Source: Lumbricus terrestris (lineage: Eukaryota; Annelida; Clitellata; Crassiclitellata; Lumbricidae). Taken from it: DNA of 64,000 nucleotides. The notes under the pieces are model-generated. The model made no database searches. It was not told the origin of the DNA and saw only the letters and a list, made by a program, of their open reading frames with translations. The stretch is from NCBI GenBank assembly GCA_949752735.1, contig OX457036.1, positions 88,167,987-88,231,986 on the forward strand. The letters are read 5' to 3'. This document shows positions 53,330-63,872 of the stretch, in pieces. Each line of letters starts with the position of its first letter. Position 1 is the stretch's first letter. The translations under genes were made by a program, and so were the position numbers.

Positions 53330-54760
53330 CAACCTTTATATTCTTTCTAAATTAACCGAACGAATCGACCTTTCCCGGCTAAACAATCACCTCTCCTCTA
53401 ACTAATTCACTCCTCAACCCACACCAATCTCGATTCACTAAACACAACTCCACATAAACTCCACTCGTCTCTCTGTATAATAAACTTGTCTCTGCCGACA
53501 GTCATCAGCAGGTCTCCTGCCTCTTCCTCCTCAACATCTCCGCTGCATTCGACACCATCGATCACAGTCTCCTTCTTAATCGACTATCTTCTTCTTTTGG
53601 CGTCTCTGGCACTGTTCTACTCTGGTTCCAGTCCTATTTGTCTTCCAGGTCCTTCTCCGTCAAAACCTCCAGTCACTGTTCGCAACCCCTTCCACTATCT
53701 TGTGGCGTTCTTAAAGGCTCCGTCATTGGTCCATTCTTCTTCATCATTCTCTACACAACACCTTTAAGTCATCTCAAAGAATCCTCGTCTGTTGACCACC
53801 ATCTCTACGCAGACGACACTCAACTCTTTATATCCTTCTCCCCAGGCTCTTTATCCACCGCCATTGCTCAAGTCTCAATGTGGTCAATATAATCGCTCAA
53901 TGGATGTCGTCCAAACTCCTCTGCCTCATACCTTCCAAAACGGAGTTCATTATTCTATGCCTTCCTGACCAAATAAAAAAATCCCCGCCTCATCAATACA
54001 CCTTTCAACTAACACTTCATCCCATACCTTCTCTTCTGAAGTTCTGAGATGCTCCTGTTCGCAATCTGGGTGTAATGTTTGATTTGCATCTCTACTTCTC
54101 CAACATCTCTAACCTATCGCATTTCTGCTTCATGCACATTCGTGACATCCGCCGCATCCGACCCATGCTTGATTTCAAAACGCTTCCACAATTGCTACGT
54201 ACATCGTCCACTCAAAGCTTGATTACTGCAATTCGTTGTCCTTAAACCTTGAATCAACACAACTTAATCGCCTCCAACTCATATACAAAATTCACAAGCC
54301 AGAGCCGTCACCAGAACACCTGGACATCATCACATCATTCCCATCCTCAAGTCACTTCACTGGTTGAAAAATTCCAGAGCGAATTCACTTCAAAGTTCAC
54401 TCCTTAACCTACAACTCCCTACAATGATCCCAACCCAGATATCGTCGTGAACTGTTTACCGTGGTATCCTCTCAAAACCGCGCACATACCCTGCACACAA
54501 AACCATGCATTTCAAAACCGCGCACGATCATAACCGCGGCGATCTTAAACTCTCTCTCTCTCTCGTGATCGGCGGCTACAAGTCATCTTCACTTCTCCAA
54601 CCGAGCCGTATCGAACATCACACTTTGGAATGATCTGCCCACTGAATTTCGCTTTTTTCAGTTCATCCACCATCATTGAAATCGATAGGTGGCGCTTCGG
54701 CGTGTTAACGCCGACTCCTCGTGCGCTAGCTTATATGTAATATTATTACAGTTTTATTTA
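53330..54760 (+). pseudogene. CR1/L2-like LINE relic, copy A
   Basis: Degenerate RT: NISAAFDTIDHSLLLNRL (about 53538), CGVLKGSVIGP in place of GxPQGSxLGP, YADDTQLF at 53806. Broken by stops (53890, 54025, 54367) and frameshifts. Ends with a TGCGCTAGCTTATATGTAAT tail near 54725. The intact LINE starts directly after. Confidence 0.82.
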
Positions 54761-54764
54761 ATAA

Positions 54765-57700
54765 ACGATTTAGTTTTTCTGTCAAACTTTACAGTCTAAT
54801 TATACTGCCATGGATTAACGTCGATTAGCACCGTTTAATCTTACCAGTTTAATCTAAAACTTTCAAAAGCAGTACTCCGCCATGTTATCAACACCTTATT
54901 CGTATACGAGTGATTTAATAGGCCTATGTTCTTTGCGGGACACTGAAAGCAGGATACTTCGCTCTACGCGTAAGACTCTGTTTTATAACAATTTGTGGTG
55001 TCCGGCTTTTGTTCGTAAACAAAAGCGTCTGGAGCATACACGGCATCCAGACTGTCCTCCGTGTCCTCAACCTCCACCAGTTTTACCTCATCCGTCAACT
55101 GGAGCTTTTATAACGGCGCGGAGAGGTATCCGGTTAGGAACATGGAATGTGCGCTCACTACGCCATAAATATTTAGCGATCGCTGAAACCATTTGCTCAG
55201 AAAAACTTGACATACTCGTCGTCACCGAGTCATGGCATCGATCGTCAACCGATGTTGCCCTTTCTCGCTCGTTGCCCTCGGATTTCTCTTTCATAGACCG
55301 TCCGAGACCTGGAGTTCAAGATGCGGACCACAATGGAGGTGGTCTGGTGATCTATCACCGTGATTCTCTGTCAGCTCGGAACATCGCGCTATCTTCGACT
55401 CCGACCACGTTTGAGGCGCTTGCAGTCTCTATCTCATCACCTTCTGGACCTCTCATAGTAGTAGTCGTCTACCGGCCTGGATCGACCCTGCCCTCGTCTA
55501 CTTTTTTGGATGAATTCTCTACAGTACTTGAACAATTTGCAACTTACAATTCTCAGGTCATCATCGCAGGAGATTTAAACCTCCATCTTGAAAACACAAC
55601 TTTACCATCGGTGGTTGATTTTCGAGCATTCACTGACCAGTTCGGTCTAACTCAACATGTCAGCGGACCAACACATGACAAAGGTGGCTGGCTCGATGTC
55701 ATCATAACGCGAGACGATTGTGCGGTAACAGATCTACATATCCGTCCGCCGACCATCTCTGATCATGGTCTCGTCACAGCCAACATCCCGTTTCTACACG
55801 ACGCCCTGACTGTTCTAACCAGGCAAGTCCGTAGCTGGCGTGGATTGGACCGTGATGCTTTCGGCAAGGCGCTGTTGGAGGTTCCGGCCGTTGCTGATCC
55901 ATCAACGTTGACTGAATTTACAGTTGCTGAAGCCTTTGAAGCCTACGAAACGACCATGACTGATCTGATTGACCGATTTCTTCCAATGCGAAAAGTCACG
56001 ATACGCCGAAACCTCAGCTCGCCTTGGTTCGACAGTGAGTGCCACTCCTTGAGACGACGTGCTCGCTGCCTAGAGAGAAGATACAGACGCACCAATCTAC
56101 CATCGGATTGCACCACCTGGGTGCAGTACGTTCGCCGCATGCACAGGCAGTATCGTGAGAAAGAAAGGTCATACTGGGAAGCCAAGATCGCTTCTCACAC
56201 AAAGGAACCTAAGCGACTGTGGACAACATTCAATGCGCTCCTTGGCCGTCGTCGCCCTGAGCGTCCTCCAGACACTCCATTCTTTACAGCGGATGACTTC
56301 CTGGCCTGGCTTGATGCCAAGATTCGTGACATTCGACAGGCAACTGCTGACTCTCTGCCACCTGAATATCCTCCCTCTGACTGTCACCTCTCTACATTGA
56401 ATTCAGTTACAAGTACCGAACTTCGACGCATTATTCTCTCTTCCCCGCCAAAGTCCTGTGAACTAGATCCCATACCGACCTTCCTGCTTCACGAATTCAT
56501 CGACATTTTACTTCCTCTCCTCACAACACTCTGCAATCGATCTCTACAGGAAGGCATTCTACCATCAACGCAGAAGAGGTCAATCCTGATCCCTGCTCTG
56601 AAAAGCGGTGGATTGGATCCGACTAATACCGGGAACTATAGGCCGATAGCGAATGTTACGTTCCTCTCGAAGCTCATCGAAAAGGTCGTCGCCATGCAAC
56701 TCGTCGCTTACCTAGAAGGGAATAATCTGCTGCCTCAGAATCAGTCCGGTTTCAGAAGATTCCACTCAACTGAAACGCTTCTGCTCCGACTCCTCTCAGA
56801 CATCTACGGAGCGATCGACAGAGCTCAGCTGACCCTGCTGGCCCTTTTTGACGTCAGCGCCGCTTTTGACACTGTAGACCACGAGATTTTGTTAGAGCGG
56901 CTGAGTGTTTCTTTTGGTTTGTCTGGTGCATTTTACAAATGGATAGATTCTTTTCTTCAGGAGCGTTCTCTCTGTGTGGTCCATGGCTCTTCTAGATCCT
57001 CATGGGTGCCTGCACAATATGGTCTACCCCAGGGTTCAGTCCTTGGTCCCATACTTTATATTATTTACACCTCAGGTCTTGCCACTCTACTAACAGCTCA
57101 TTCGGTTTTGAGTCAGCAGTATGCTGACGACGTCCAGGCTTACACCCATTGCCTCCCTTTTAATGCTGTCAATTCGGTTCGGATAATGAGCCGGACTTTG
57201 GATGCTCTAGAGGCATGGATGTCTTCCAATAGACTACGCTTGAACCCATCTAAGACAAAATTTATTTGGTTGGGCACACGACAGCAGCTTGCCAAGCTTG
57301 ATCTATTTTCTCTTGCATCTGAATTTCCTGGCTTTGTCTTTGCAACCACGGTTCATGACCTCGGTATCCAACTTGACCAAGAACTCACTTTTGCTCCTCA
57401 ACTTCACCGGCTTGCTCGAGACTGTTATTATCAGCTGCGCCAGCTTCACACTGTCATCCGTTCTCTTACGTCTGCTGCTACTCTTACTTTAGTGCATTCT
57501 TTCGTTACATCTCGCATCGACTATTGCTTTTCACTCTACATTGGCCTCCCATCCAGCAGATTGACTTGTCTTGACCGGGTCTTGCGCTCTGCTGCACGCC
57601 TAATTGGGCAAATCCCTAAATATGATCATGTCTCAAACTACATGCTTGAGGTACTTCACTGGCTCCCTATTCGCCAGCGTATCGAGTTCAGGGTAGCTGC

Positions 57701-58062
57701 ATTGGTATGGCGATGTTGTCAGGGCCTTGCCCCAACTTACCTCCGTGAGCTATGCAGCTTTACATTGGGTATCCAAGGACGTCGTCAGCTACGCTCTGCT
57801 GATAGGGGAGTCCTCTTAGTTCCTTTTGCTCGTACTACTACCATGAAGAATCGAGCCTTTTCTGTGGTTGGACCAGTGGTCTGGAATGGCCTTCCTTTTG
57901 AGCTACGCCTACACCCTGGGACTCTACCAGGATCCTTCCTTACTAAACTTAAAACTGTTCTTTTTGTGCGCGCTGCAGTCGGGAGCGCCTCTGAGTACTT
58001 TTTTCTTGAAGGAGCGCTATATAAATGTCCGAATGAATGAATTACTAATCATATAGTCAACC
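54765..58062 (+). mobile_element. Near full-length L2-type LINE
   Basis: The 5' limit is approximate: the dead LINE tail ends near 54760. The 3' limit is the GAATGAATGAATT tail. It lies between the two segmental-duplication copies and has no counterpart after 63872, so it is either later or outside the duplicated unit. Confidence 0.75.
54882..58040 (+). CDS. Intact LINE ORF2: endonuclease-reverse transcriptase (CR1/L2-like)
   Basis: One uninterrupted frame of 1052 residues. The N-terminal APE-type endonuclease spans about 83-305: TWNV (N89), TESW (E116), AGDLN (D231, N233) and SDH (293-295). RT spans about 510-830: DPIP, NYRPIA (585-590), FDVSAAFDTVDH (656-667, motif A), GLPQGSVLGP (714-723, motif B) and YADD (747-750, motif C). 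The C-terminal region has HWLPIRQRI and RAFSVVGPVVWNGLP. Every catalytic residue I can check is present, so it may be active. The product nicks target DNA and reverse-transcribes its RNA at the break. The ATG at 54882 follows a leader of about 100 bp; no ORF1 is linked. The stop overlaps the GAATGAATGA tail, just after GAGCGCTATATAAAT. A SINE at 35076 and hAT cargo carry the same tail. Confidence 0.93.
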   Translation: MLSTPYSYTSDLIGLCSLRDTESRILRSTRKTLFYNNLWCPAFVRKQKRLEHTRHPDCPPCPQPPPVLPHPSTGAFITARRGIRLGTWNVRSLRHKYLAIAETICSEKLDILVVTESWHRSSTDVALSRSLPSDFSFIDRPRPGVQDADHNGGGLVIYHRDSLSARNIALSSTPTTFEALAVSISSPSGPLIVVVVYRPGSTLPSSTFLDEFSTVLEQFATYNSQVIIAGDLNLHLENTTLPSVVDFRAFTDQFGLTQHVSGPTHDKGGWLDVIITRDDCAVTDLHIRPPTISDHGLVTANIPFLHDALTVLTRQVRSWRGLDRDAFGKALLEVPAVADPSTLTEFTVAEAFEAYETTMTDLIDRFLPMRKVTIRRNLSSPWFDSECHSLRRRARCLERRYRRTNLPSDCTTWVQYVRRMHRQYREKERSYWEAKIASHTKEPKRLWTTFNALLGRRRPERPPDTPFFTADDFLAWLDAKIRDIRQATADSLPPEYPPSDCHLSTLNSVTSTELRRIILSSPPKSCELDPIPTFLLHEFIDILLPLLTTLCNRSLQEGILPSTQKRSILIPALKSGGLDPTNTGNYRPIANVTFLSKLIEKVVAMQLVAYLEGNNLLPQNQSGFRRFHSTETLLLRLLSDIYGAIDRAQLTLLALFDVSAAFDTVDHEILLERLSVSFGLSGAFYKWIDSFLQERSLCVVHGSSRSSWVPAQYGLPQGSVLGPILYIIYTSGLATLLTAHSVLSQQYADDVQAYTHCLPFNAVNSVRIMSRTLDALEAWMSSNRLRLNPSKTKFIWLGTRQQLAKLDLFSLASEFPGFVFATTVHDLGIQLDQELTFAPQLHRLARDCYYQLRQLHTVIRSLTSAATLTLVHSFVTSRIDYCFSLYIGLPSSRLTCLDRVLRSAARLIGQIPKYDHVSNYMLEVLHWLPIRQRIEFRVAALVWRCCQGLAPTYLRELCSFTLGIQGRRQLRSADRGVLLVPFARTTTMKNRAFSVVGPVVWNGLPFELRLHPGTLPGSFLTKLKTVLFVRAAVGSASEYFFLEGALYKCPNE

Positions 58063-58217
58063 ATCACTTTCCTCAGGCTCCTGTATCCATCATACCTCGG
58101 GCTTTTAATTCAAAACCGGTCAAATTTGTTCAGGAACTTTTACCCTGTCGCATCTTATGATCCGCCTCTCAATTCCCGACCCAGACGACACCCGCCTTAT
58201 TAGCTGTTCCGCCTCCT

Positions 58218-58640
58218 CTGATCCTACGGTAACTCGACCCGGACCACCTTAGAACTAGGCTACTCTTATGGACAGTCCTTTTGACTCAATGGAGCGCTCG
58301 TAAATAAGCTGGTGCCCCGCGCTTGGCTATCTAGTAGCGGCGTGGAGGACAAAGGAAAGAGGTGACCAAATTTAAAGTCGTTACAATGTAGAAGCGAAAA
58401 GTCATTAAAAATTCATGCTCATGTCTGTTTTCGAAGTAGCTTAAGCTGATCCTACGGTACCACGACCCGGACCGCCATGGACTACTCTTGCGGACAACCC
58501 TTTTGACTCAACGCATTTGGTCCTGATCCTATGGTAACTCGACCCGGACCACCACGAACTACTCTCACGGACAACCCTTCTAACCCAACGCAGCGCTCGT
58601 GAATAAGCCGGTGCCCCGCGCTTGGCTTTCGGGTGGCGCT
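58218..58640. repeat. Degenerate tandem repeat GATCCTACGGTAACTCGACC
   Basis: Units begin at 58218, 58448 and 58527. All contain GACCCGGACC and ACTCAACGCA-type blocks; two end with GGTGCCCCGCGCTTGGCT. Confidence 0.75.
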
Positions 58641-58702
58641 TAAGAAATTAGGAGATTACGATAACGATTACTATTACATCTAAAACTTTGTAATCAATTA
58701 AT

Positions 58703-58973
58703 TTACCTGGACGTGTTTTGACATTGTCCTTGAATTGCATTCTTCACTGCTAAGATCTCCATTTGCATTTGTCGTTTGTTCTCTGAGAGTGAGTAGCTCA
58801 TATTTCGGTCGTGACGATCGAGGCGAGCCTCCAAACGGACGACCTGAGTTCTTATATCATTGTTCGCTGTCTGAATTTGAGCTTTAAGATTCTGAAACTC
58901 TGATTGAATGGTCTTTGTTAAGGCAACAAATGCATCGCTGTAATACTTCCGCAAGTCTTGATCATCACTGCCG
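58703..58973 (-). CDS. Internal coiled-coil exon (lectin-family candidate)
   Basis: Acceptor AATTTTTCTTCAG|C (58974/58973) and donor CGTCCAG|GTAAAT define the exon, which opens with one base completing a codon and leaves a two-base overhang. Sequence: GSDDQDLRKYYSDAFVALTK, QSEFQNLKAQIQTANNDIRT, LEARLDRHDRNMSYSLSENK, then a polar end. Heptad-like hydrophobics predict a coiled coil, as in oligomerising collectin-like or C-type lectin proteins. Homologous to 11499-11855 with the same donor phase. The overhang fits the one-base start of the CTLD exon at 32951, though 25.7 kb of repeats lie between. Upstream, a GTGAGT donor at about 59004 could end a preceding short exon, unproven. Confidence 0.65.
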
Positions 58974-59207
58974 CTGAAGAAAAATTAATCAAATAAAAAC
59001 TCACTACAGAAATTGTTTGCCCATATATATTAGCATGCGACTGTAACACAGTATATAACCCGCAGACTACATCTAAGTCCATGGTGTAGGTCTGTAGGAG
59101 AAAAACAAGTGTCTTGCAAGTCATAGGTGAGTCAATTATAGCGCGCGGTCAAAAGCAATGGTAAGCTACAGTATCAACGGAGACGGACAAAATGTACCTA
59201 GACTTTA

Positions 59208-59504
59208 ATGTCCAAGAAATTTTTTCAAATAAAATTAGATCACTCTCGCCGATCGCTGAAGGCAGAGAATCACTCCCAAACAAACTATGTCAATGAGCAG
59301 CTTACAAGGCAGTCCTCTGAAGTATTCTTTCAAGCTCGTGGTCTACATCGCGATGGAAAGGTTACAGGAACTTGGACAGCCAACGGACGAGTCTACATCA
59401 GACGCTCAACCTCTGAGAAACCATTCCTGGACAGCAGTGGCATCGACCTGACTGAACTTATAAAGCCCAAGAACCATGATGCCTCGGCACAGGTGCCAAG
59501 TTGA
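59208..59504 (+). pseudogene. LINE ORF1-like C-terminal fragment (copy B)
   Basis: Protein identical to 47176-47472; one silent difference in the DNA near 59483 (GATGCC versus GATGCA). Confidence 0.55.
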
Positions 59505-59910
59505 CCCGAAGAGTGTGAGTGAACAAACGGATGTGAAAGAAACCCGAGCGCGAGAAAAAATTTGAGCGTTTTTTTATATGAGGGCTATTGAAATTACCTC
59601 TGTTCATAGGCGGACACTTATTCATGGTTTTAGGGGACGAACTCGCCGTCAAAGGACGATAGCCGAGCGTGGAAGGGCCGAAGGGGTTTGGGGCGGGGAT
59701 GTGCTCCTAACCATTATCGAAGTTATTTTCTTGCCACTCTGCGATGGTAGCATCTTAGGCTTTCATTTTTCGAAATTTTCGAGGTTTAAGACTTAAGAAG
59801 CATCCCTGGCGTTGTTTAAAAATTTTCTACACAGCATGAAATCGTCATATTTGTAGCTGTTATTTCGTCAAAATTTCCCATTTTTTCATCGTTTAAAGAG
59901 AATTATGGTT

Positions 59911-59967
59911 TAAGACTTCGATAAATGCTCTTCCCAATAATTGGGAAGAACATTTATCGAAGTCTTA
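59911..59967. repeat. 28-bp inverted repeat at hAT insertion border
   Basis: Arms 59911-59938 and 59940-59967 pair with one mismatch (AAGACTTCGATAAATG...). Copy A has a single related arm at about 47879-47907. The right arm runs into the hAT target duplication GTCTTATT. Confidence 0.9.
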
Positions 59968-59969
59968 TT

Positions 59970-61382
59970 CAAGGCCGGATTAACAAATGTGGGGGCCCTG
60001 TTCGGTAAAACTGTGGGGGCCCAAACCTTACAGAAGCATGACAAAATGACTCACAAAACGTGTTATATTCAACGAATCAACATTCGTCTATTATTAATTC
60101 ATTACTTATATTATTCTTAACACTAATTATCAACAGGTCTTTGAAAAAGTGTTAAACAACCGATATATCTTTTACGGTTTAAGAATATTAAAGCGATTCA
60201 TGGTCAGTCATTCTCCAGACCAGTCAGGACACAGCACTCGTACAAGCAAAACAGTGCAGAAGCGATTTTATGCTCAAAATAAATTCTTGGCTATGAAAAT
60301 TTCTGTTAGACCTGCGGCAGAATAACGGCCAGGGCAAATGGTTCTTGCCAGGGCATTTGGCCTGATTTGCCCTGCGGCAGAATAACGGCCAGGGCAAATG
60401 GTTCTTGTCAGGGCATTTGGCCTGATTTGCCCTGCGACAGAATAACGGCCAGGGCAAATGGTTCTTGCCAGGGCATTTGGCCTGATTTGCCCTGCTGTGC
60501 ATGGCCCCACTGCCCCCACACTGCTTACAAACTAAAATATATTTTCACGGTTATGCCAGTAGTAGACCCTGGCTCAAGCTCCATCCTGCCTTTGTGAGCT
60601 TTCACCCCGGTGTATGTCTCTCTGGACAGCCGTTAACTGCGCTCATCTGCTCGTGGAGAATTCCTTGTTCTTTTTATCGAGTATTGTGACCATGCAACGA
60701 CGAGCATTCTCGGTAGTGGGCACAGTTATCTGGAATAGCCTCCCCGTGGCTCTCTCGCTTCCCGTGAGTCTGCTGGCTCTTTCTTCCGTCGTCTCAACTT
60801 TTCTTTTTGACAACGCCTGCGTTGGGAGCGCCTCCGAGTAAAAATCTGAATGGGCTCTATATAAATTTATGAGATTGATTGAATTCGTAAAAATAGAGTG
60901 CGCATACTGCCTGTAGGACTACTCAACGTTATTATCACGCTATCTCATAATGCGTAGCATATCACTTGAGTTCCGATCAGGAGATGTATTAAGTGTTTAA
61001 ATAAGCAAAAAACGTATAACTCTTACTAGCATTTCTGACTGATTTCAAGATCAACCTGCCTGGCAATGAAAATTGCAATAAGGGCCCCCACAATTTTTAA
61101 ATGAGCAAAAAACCTATAACTCTTACTAGCATTTCTGACTGATTTTAAGATCAATCTGCCTCGCAATGAAAACTGCAATAAGGGCCCCCACATGTGCAAA
61201 AGTTGCATAATGCTAAAGTCACTAGGTTTTGAATAATTTGAAACATTTTTCATATATTTTAAACTCAGTTTACTATTATAATTAGCAATGATGAAAAATT
61301 CCTATTGCATTTGTGGGGGCCCCCTAAAGTGTGGGGGCCCCTGTTCGGCCGAACATGTCGAACATGCCTTAATCCGGCCCTG
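59970..61382. mobile_element. hAT-type element CAAGGCCGGATTAAC, copy B
   Basis: Same element as 50096-51507 with almost no substitutions, but at a different site: perfect GTCTTATT duplications (59962-59969 and 61383-61390). Second base of the left end is A-A rather than A-G (CAAGGCC versus CAGGGCC). Confidence 0.95.
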
Positions 61383-61390
61383 GTCTTATT

Positions 61391-62640
61391 GCTTAAAAAA
61401 ATTGATCTCTCTTTGGGTCAACATACGGAAATCAAAAAATTATGCTACATTACACTTTTCTTGAAATACACACAGAAGTCTGGAGAAAAAACACAATTTT
61501 CGATAGCATGGGCATCTTGGGTCGCTCTCCCCTAATTAGGTCAAATTCAGCAAACTCAGATTTTAACAAGAAATCAAAACATTATGCTACATTAACCACT
61601 ATTTCGTATGTCAATATTAACATTACGGAAGATAGTTTTTCAAATAGTTTTCGCAGACAATCTAGTCAAGGCTGATTTGTTAATTAACGCAGACACACAT
61701 CAAATCCAGCTTTTGTGATGCTGGAAGGCGATTCTCGCGCACTGAGGATCATTATATAACCTAGCATGTGCAATAAAAAGAAACAGTCTTCGTCAGTAAT
61801 TTAAAAAAATGACTGAAGCGGATCGAATGAATAGGATTTAGAGGTTTTCCTCGTATTCCTATGGAGTTCAGACTATCGGACAGGCAGGGTGAAAATTGCC
61901 GTGGGGCTGGGTTTCAACCCCCAGTCTTTCTTAGAGTCCCATAGTAAACCCTGTTTTTCACACCCCGATTCCGAGTGGATAATGGTCGATCCCCCAGTTA
62001 TTTTTCCACAATTCCTACACAGAGGACAGGGTAAAACTTGAGTAATAGTAAGGTAGACTAACTGAGATAACAGAAAATGTGTAAAAGTCGCGACGATTTT
62101 TATAGATTATGCAATGCCAACAGAGAAATAATATAATAAAAATCACAGATTGTTGCTGATTTCTGGTGGTGCCCATGCATACTGCATAGGCGGGCCCCGC
62201 ATGGTCAATTTCTGGTGGTTCTGACCACTCACGGGTTTCCCACAATCGGCGCCCATGTGCCAGATGTTGAAATCCACCAAAAAGAGGCCTGCCCGAGGAC
62301 AACTTGACGGATGGTGCAGGGAACCCTTGATGTCTGCAGCAAAGGATTGCAGCGTGTGAAACTATATTGTTTGTAGTTAGTCAATCTATTATGACAAAGT
62401 GTAAGCAATGTAGGCTATGCCAAACTTGGAGAACATTGAATTGACTAAGATACTTTGGTGGGGATCACGTGGGATGGCCCATGTGTATACGCACGGCGCT
62501 CGAAGACAGAAACTTCATTTTCCTTCCTCTCATCGCCTCCTCTTCAACGCCAATCCTGCTTTTTTGCGTTGAACTGCTAATAAATTATAGCCGGTGAGTG
62601 AGTTACATTTAAGAAAAGCAAATCTTGACTAGGAAAACCT
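61391..62640. other. Duplicated non-coding segment (copy B)
   Basis: Contains the module CTCTCCCCTAATTAGGTCAA (three copies in the window: about 48013, 49921, 61527) and the empty target site of the copy-A hAT (AACGCAGACACACATC, 61686-61701). No gene recognised. Confidence 0.6.
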
Positions 62641-63872
62641 TTCAAATTATATTTCCCGAACCATCTCCAACCTTTATATTCTTTCTAAATTAACCGAACG
62701 AATCGACCTTTCCCGGCTAAACTATCACCTCTCCTCTAACTAATTCACTCCTCAACCCACACCAATCTCGATTCACTAAACACAACTCCACATAAACTCC
62801 ACTCGTCTCTCTGTATAATAAACTGGTCTCTACCGACAGTCATCAGCAGGTCTCCTGCCTCTTACTCCTCAACATCTCCGCTGCATTCGACACCATCGAT
62901 CACAGTCTCCTTCTTAATCGACTATCTTCTTCTTTTGGCGTCTCTGGCACTGTTCTACTCTGGTTCCAGTCCTATTTGTCTTCCAGGTCCTTCTCCGTCA
63001 AAACCTCCAGTCACTGTTCGCAACCCCTTCCACTATCTTGTGGCGTTCTTAAAGGCTCCGTCATTGGTCCATTCTTCTTCATCATTCTCTACACAACACC
63101 TTTAAGTCATCTCAAAGAATCCTCGTCTGTTGACCACCATCTCTACGCAGACGACGCTCAACTCTTTATATCCTTCTCCCTAGGCTCTTTATCCACCGAC
63201 ATTGCTCAAGTCTCAATGTGGTCAATATAATCGCTCAATGGATGTCGTCCAACCTCCTCTGCCTCATACCTTCCAAAACGGAGTTCATTATTCTATGCCT
63301 TCCTGACCAAATAAAAAGATCCCCGCCTCATCAATACACCTTTCAACTAACACTTCATCCCATACCTTCTCTTCTGAAGTTCTGAGATGCTCCTGTTCGC
63401 AATCTGGGTGTAATGTTTGATGTGCATCTCTACTTCTCCAACATCTCTAACCTATCGCGTTTCTGCTTCATGCACATTCGTGACATCCGCCGCATCCGAC
63501 CCATGCTTGATTTCAAACGCTTCCACAATTGCTACGTACATCGTCCACTCAAAGCTTGATTACTGCAATTCGTTGTCCTTAAACCTTGAATCAACACAAC
63601 TTAATCGCCTCCAACTCATATACAAAATTCACAAGCCAGAGCCGTCACCAGAACACCTGGACATCATCACATCATTCCCATCCTCAAGTCACTTCACTGG
63701 TTGAAAAATTCCAGAGCGAATTCACTTCAAAGTTCACTCCTTAACCTACAACTCCCTACAATGACCCCAACCCAGATATCGTCGTGAACTGTTTACCGTG
63801 GTATCCTCTCAAAACCGCGCACATACCCTGCACACAAAACCATGCATTTCAAAACCGCGCATGATCATAACC
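62641..63872 (+). pseudogene. CR1/L2-like LINE relic, copy B
   Basis: Same relic as 53330-54534 with few substitutions, for example YADDA in place of YADDT at the RT active site, and cut off at the duplication boundary. Stops and frameshifts are shared with copy A, so it was dead before duplication. Confidence 0.8.

Larger units (their letters stand above)
46961..54534. repeat. Segmental duplication, copy A
   Basis: Matches 58985-63872 in the same order: the segment with the ORF1-like fragment, a CTAATTAGGTCAA module, a hAT insertion, the ACTGAGGATCATTATATAAC segment and a dead LINE. Parts are nearly identical (47160-47720 with 59192-59752), others visibly diverged (47760-47900). Copy A has extra blocks at 48060-49918 and 51924-52765. 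Confidence 0.85.
58985..63872. repeat. Segmental duplication, copy B
   Basis: Counterpart of 46961-54534. The right boundary is sharp at GATCATAACC (63872), where copy A continues into GCGGCGATC and copy B switches to GGTACGT-rich sequence. The left boundary is at about AAACTCACTACAGAAATTG. Confidence 0.85.

Noticed and set aside
53486..53767. 93-residue Ser/Pro-rich frame
   Set aside because: Wrong frame over the LINE relic; the RT motifs are in another frame.
55943..56387. Antisense and alternative frames within the intact LINE
   Set aside because: Shadows of the 1052-residue frame.
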